The notes under the pieces were generated by a model, which worked only from the letters and a program-made list of their open reading frames with translations, was not told where the DNA came from and searched no databases. 64,000 nt of DNA from Curtobacterium sp. MCBA15_001 (GTDB lineage: Bacteria > Actinomycetota > Actinomycetes > Actinomycetales > Microbacteriaceae): contig NZ_MJGI01000025.1 in assembly GCF_001864835.1 (NCBI RefSeq), positions 133,637 through 197,636 of the forward strand, read 5' to 3'. The stretch's first letter is position 1. Every line of letters begins with the position of its first letter. The position numbers and the translations under genes were made by a program. Below, in pieces: positions 61,267 through 64,000 of this stretch.

Positions 61267-61338
61267 TGCCCCCAGGAGGATTCGAACCTCCGCCCCTGCC
61301 TCCGGAGGGCAGTGCTCTATCCCCTGAGCTATGGGGGC
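61267..61338 (-). tRNA. tRNA-Arg (anticodon CCG)
   Basis: Cloverleaf on the minus strand: acceptor GCCCCCA / TGGGGGC, D-arm GCTC...GAGC, anticodon stem CTGCC/GGCAG with loop CTCCGGA (CCG), T-arm GGAGG-TTCGAAT-CCTCC, discriminator A, CCA not encoded. Reads CGG arginine codons. Lies 0.75 kb from argS. Confidence 0.96.
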
Positions 61339-61417
61339 CCTGGGTGTCCACAACCGTAGCAGGTCCCGCCGCCCGTTCCGGACCACGCAGCCGGTGCCGT
61401 GACGGGCGCTCGCCGTG

Positions 61418-61448
61418 GTGGCGGGGCCGAGCCGGGCCTCCTGTCCGG
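61418..61448 (-). repeat. Dispersed GC-rich element (single arm)
   Basis: Reverse-orientation copy (GTGGCGGGGCCGAGCCGGGC then CTCCTGTCCGG), nearly identical to 14106-14135, nine nt after the lipoprotein stop. Confidence 0.7.
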
Positions 61449-61456
61449 CGGTGTGC

Positions 61457-62050
61457 TCAGCCGGCCGGCGTGGCGGACGCGCTCGGCCCGAGTGCCGCGC
61501 GGGCCGCGTCGACGACGGGCTGCGCGGTGCCGGGTTCGGTGAACAGCGTCGACGACGTGGTGATCCAGTACGGGTCGGCGAACGCGTCCGCGCGGCCGGT
61601 GTTGTCGTGCAGGGCGAAGTAGCCCTCGACCGTGTAGGTCGGCACCGAGCCGCCCTGCTCGAACAGGGCGTCCTTGAGGTCGGTGAGCGACTTCTCAGGC
61701 AGGTGGGCCACGGCGAGGGTGATCGTCTCCGAGGGCTTGCCGGCCGCGGCGAACACGCACACCCGGCCGCGCTGCTGGGCGATGCGGGCCGCAGCGGAGC
61801 CCCTGCTGGGTTCGGCGGACGTGTCGAGCGTGAACTGCTCGCCGTAGACCGAGAAGGTCGACTGCGGGACGAGTTCGGCGCAGGTCTGTGCCACGCGCTG
61901 CCCGACCACACCGGCCGTGGCGCTCGGGGTCGAGGACGGACCCGCTCCTCCGCCTCCGCCGGAGCAGCCGGCGAGCAGGAGGGCGACGGGGACGGCGAAC
62001 GCTGCGACGCTGATCGCCCGGGCAGGTCGGCGGGTGGTCATGCGGCCCAT
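61457..62050 (-). CDS. Lipoprotein of unknown function
   Basis: 197 residues. Signal with lipobox LLLAGCS (Cys at about 29), Gly/Ser-rich linker, then a roughly 150-residue domain with two Cys (QTCAELVPQ, GRVCVFAAAG) that may pair outside the membrane. ATG 62050 or ATG 62041 possible. Divergent from argS. Family not recognised. Confidence 0.75.
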   Translation of the reverse strand: MGRMTTRRPARAISVAAFAVPVALLLAGCSGGGGGAGPSSTPSATAGVVGQRVAQTCAELVPQSTFSVYGEQFTLDTSAEPSRGSAAARIAQQRGRVCVFAAAGKPSETITLAVAHLPEKSLTDLKDALFEQGGSVPTYTVEGYFALHDNTGRADAFADPYWITTSSTLFTEPGTAQPVVDAARAALGPSASATPAG

Positions 62051-62082
62051 GATGGTGCATGTCCCCGGTAGACTCGTCCGCC

Positions 62083-63747
62083 GTGACTCCTGCCGAACTC
62101 TCCGCCGCGTACCTGTCGATCCTGACCGGGATCGTCGACCGACGTGGGGCCTCGGACTCCGTGGTGGTCGGGGACTCGCACGTCGCCCTCGAGCGGCCGA
62201 AGAACCGGGCGCACGGCGACTGGGCCTCGAACGCCGCGATGCAGCTGGCCAAGCGGCTCGGCACGAACCCGCGCGAGCTCGCGACCGAGATCGCGGGGGA
62301 GCTGACCGAGCTGGACGGGGTCGCCTCGGTCGACGTCGCCGGTCCGGGCTTCATCAACATCACGCTCGAGGCCGCGGCTGCCGGCGAGATCGCACGCACC
62401 ATCGTGGACGGTGGCGTGTCGTTCGGGCACGGCGACCTGTACCAGGGCGTCCGCATCGACCTCGAGTTCGTCTCCGCCAACCCGACCGGGCCGATCCACA
62501 TGGGCGGCGTCCGCTGGGCCGCGGTCGGCGACAGCCTCGCCCGGGTGTTCCAGGCGCAGGGCGGCCTCGTCACCCGCGAGTACTACTTCAACGACCACGG
62601 CGCGCAGATCGACCGCTTCGCCCGGTCGCTCGTCGCGTCGGCGCTGGGGGAGCCCACGCCCGAGGACGGTTACGGCGGCGCGTACATCGCCGAGATCGCG
62701 GCCCGGGTGCTGTCGACGTACGACGGTGACGTCCGCGACCTGCCGCGGGACGAGGCGCAGGAGCTGTTCCGGCGCGAGGGCGTCGACTTCATGTTCACGG
62801 ACATCAAGCAGTCCCTGCACGAGTTCGGCGTCGACTTCGACGTGTACTTCCACGAGAACACGCTGCACGAGTCGAAGGCCGTCGAGCGCGCGATCGACCG
62901 GCTGCGGTCGCTCGGCATGATGTACGAGGCCGAGGGCGCGCTGTGGCTCCGCACGACCGACTTCGGCGACGACCGCGACCGCGTCGTCATCAAGTCCGAC
63001 GGCGAGCCCGCGTACATCGCCGGCGACCTGGCGTACTACCTCGACAAGCGCGAGCGCGGGTTCGAGCGGAACCTCATCATGCTCGGCGCGGACCACCACG
63101 GCTACGTCGGCCGGATGATGGCGATGTGCGCGGCGTTCGGTGACGAGCCGGGCAAGAACCTCGAGATCCTCATCGGGCAGATGGTGAACCTGCTCAAGGA
63201 CGGGGCGCCGATGCGGATGTCCAAGCGCAACGGCACCATCGTCACGATGGAGGACCTGGTCGATGCCGTGGGTGTCGACGCCGGTCGGTACGCGCTCGTC
63301 CGCTTCGCCAGCGACACCGCGATCGACATCGACCTCGACCTGCTGACCAAGCGGACGAACGACAACCCGGTCTTCTACGTGCAGTACGCCCACGCCCGCA
63401 CGCAGTCCGTCGCCCGGAACGCCGCGGCCTCGGGTGTGGACCGTTCGGCGTTCGACGCGTCGCTGCTGACCCACGACACCGAGGGCGCGCTGCTCGGGGC
63501 CCTGGCGGAGTACCCGCGTGTGGTGCGCCAGGCCGCCGAACTCCGCGAGCCGCACCGTGTCGCGCGGTACATCGAGCAGCTGGCCGGCCTCTACCACCGC
63601 TGGTACGACGCCTGCCGGGTGACGCCGCTCGGGGACGAGGCCGTGACCGACCTGCACCGCACCCGGCTCTGGCTGAACGACGCGACCGGCCAGGTCGTGC
63701 GCAACGGCCTCGGCCTGCTCGGGGTGAGCGCGCCCGAGCGCATGTAG
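62083..63747 (+). CDS. argS: Arginyl-tRNA synthetase
   Basis: Charges tRNA-Arg; essential. 554 residues. N-terminal Add-1 domain, HIGH-type motif [35 protein letters not shown], late [16 protein letters not shown] (KMSKS-like) and C-terminal anticodon-binding helices ([12 protein letters not shown]). GTG 62083 is chosen over ATG 62059 because TAGACT (62069-62074) lies eight nt before it. A 68-nt hairpin follows. Confidence 0.97.
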   Translation: MTPAELSAAYLSILTGIVDRRGASDSVVVGDSHVALERPKNRAHGDWASNAAMQLAKRLGTNPRELATEIAGELTELDGVASVDVAGPGFINITLEAAAAGEIARTIVDGGVSFGHGDLYQGVRIDLEFVSANPTGPIHMGGVRWAAVGDSLARVFQAQGGLVTREYYFNDHGAQIDRFARSLVASALGEPTPEDGYGGAYIAEIAARVLSTYDGDVRDLPRDEAQELFRREGVDFMFTDIKQSLHEFGVDFDVYFHENTLHESKAVERAIDRLRSLGMMYEAEGALWLRTTDFGDDRDRVVIKSDGEPAYIAGDLAYYLDKRERGFERNLIMLGADHHGYVGRMMAMCAAFGDEPGKNLEILIGQMVNLLKDGAPMRMSKRNGTIVTMEDLVDAVGVDAGRYALVRFASDTAIDIDLDLLTKRTNDNPVFYVQYAHARTQSVARNAAASGVDRSAFDASLLTHDTEGALLGALAEYPRVVRQAAELREPHRVARYIEQLAGLYHRWYDACRVTPLGDEAVTDLHRTRLWLNDATGQVVRNGLGLLGVSAPERM

Positions 63748-63782
63748 CGGCCGGCGGGGCCCGGTGGTGGCCCGGCCGCACC

Positions 63783-63850
63783 GTTCGCACAACCAGAAGC
63801 AGTCCGCACCACGCATCGGCGTGGTGCGGACTGCTTTCGGTTGTGCGAAC
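63783..63850 (+). terminator. 68-nt nearly perfect hairpin after argS
   Basis: Arms 63783-63814 and 63819-63850 pair at 30 of 32 positions around the loop ATCG. It starts 35 nt after the argS stop. Longer than an ordinary terminator stem and without U-tract. Confidence 0.75.
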
Positions 63851-64000
63851 GCGATCCGCCGCGCCGCGCCGCGCCGCGCCCGGCCCTCCAGTCGGCGCCG
63901 ACAGCACATCGCACCCAGTCACGGACATCGCACCCTGGCAGGACGGGGTGCGACGTCTGCACCGGGGTGCGAACGCGATCCGCGCCGCGCGCAGCGCGCA
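63851..64000. other. Gene-free end of window with repeats
   Basis: A GCGCC microsatellite follows the argS hairpin, then a TCGCACCC...GGGGTGCGA hairpin (63928-63955), then a second copy of the 17-nt GTGCGAACGCGATCCGC seen at 63844-63860 (at 63967-63983). No gene seen. Confidence 0.6.

Overview
The window is high-GC actinobacterial chromosome. Codon use, GTG starts, many leaderless promoters (TANNNT boxes 6-8 nt before the start codon) and gene content (acetylhomoserine methionine pathway, IdeR-type iron box, Pls/PosA-type synthetase, PspA, Lsr2 remnant) point to the Micrococcales, most likely Microbacteriaceae. Curtobacterium is my best guess, but it is an impression and not a search result. 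There is no phage, plasmid or transposase; apart from one decayed segment this looks like ordinary chromosome.

Layout. 0-7.3 kb: truncated old-yellow-enzyme gene, HAD phosphatase, nnrD, secreted GH16 glycosidase, polyprenyl-type membrane glycosyltransferase, thiamine-binding-like protein, zinc-ribbon microprotein, MFS exporter. 7.4-10.7 kb: a three-gene two-component cluster (kinase, kinase-like membrane partner, NarL-type regulator). 10.9-14.0 kb: metX and metY separated by a palindromic repeat array. 14.1-18.8 kb: acyltransferase, SDR, phosphoribosyltransferase/S51-like pair, ung, GNAT. 18.8-21.8 kb: gluconate module (FadR-type regulator, operator, gntP, gntK). 21.8-27.2 kb: L,D-transpeptidase, SDR, ABC-F ATPase, TauE/SafE permease, His-rich protein with a Zur-like operator, GrpB protein.

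27.3-35.7 kb is an accessory and decaying segment: SUKH protein, broken lsr2, MFS, GNAT, small membrane proteins, cold-shock-domain protein, hydrolase, an interrupted PASTA gene, and remnants of an MDR oxidoreductase, a cyclase and two unknown genes. It carries its own family of about 20-nt hairpins with a conserved loop.

35.7-48 kb: kinase-like APH / esterase / YigZ operon, amidase, a second palindromic repeat array, a complete dipeptide/nickel-type ABC importer (binding protein, two permeases, two ATPases), hydrolase, and an iron-regulated siderophore-interacting protein with a FecE-type ATPase. 48-54 kb: flavin disulfide oxidoreductase with a small HERVH protein, arginase-fold protein lacking metal ligands, PspA and a TPM-domain membrane protein. 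54-61 kb: phosphopantetheinyl transferase facing an operon of Gfo/Idh/MocA oxidoreductase, Pls/PosA-type synthetase and M1 peptidase, plausibly one biosynthetic unit. 61-64 kb: tRNA-Arg(CCG), lipoprotein, argS and a very long hairpin.

The least explained structures are non-coding: a 36-bp palindrome repeated with a 72-bp period at two loci 27 kb apart, and a roughly 30-nt GC-rich element scattered at gene ends that also occurs in frame inside gntP.
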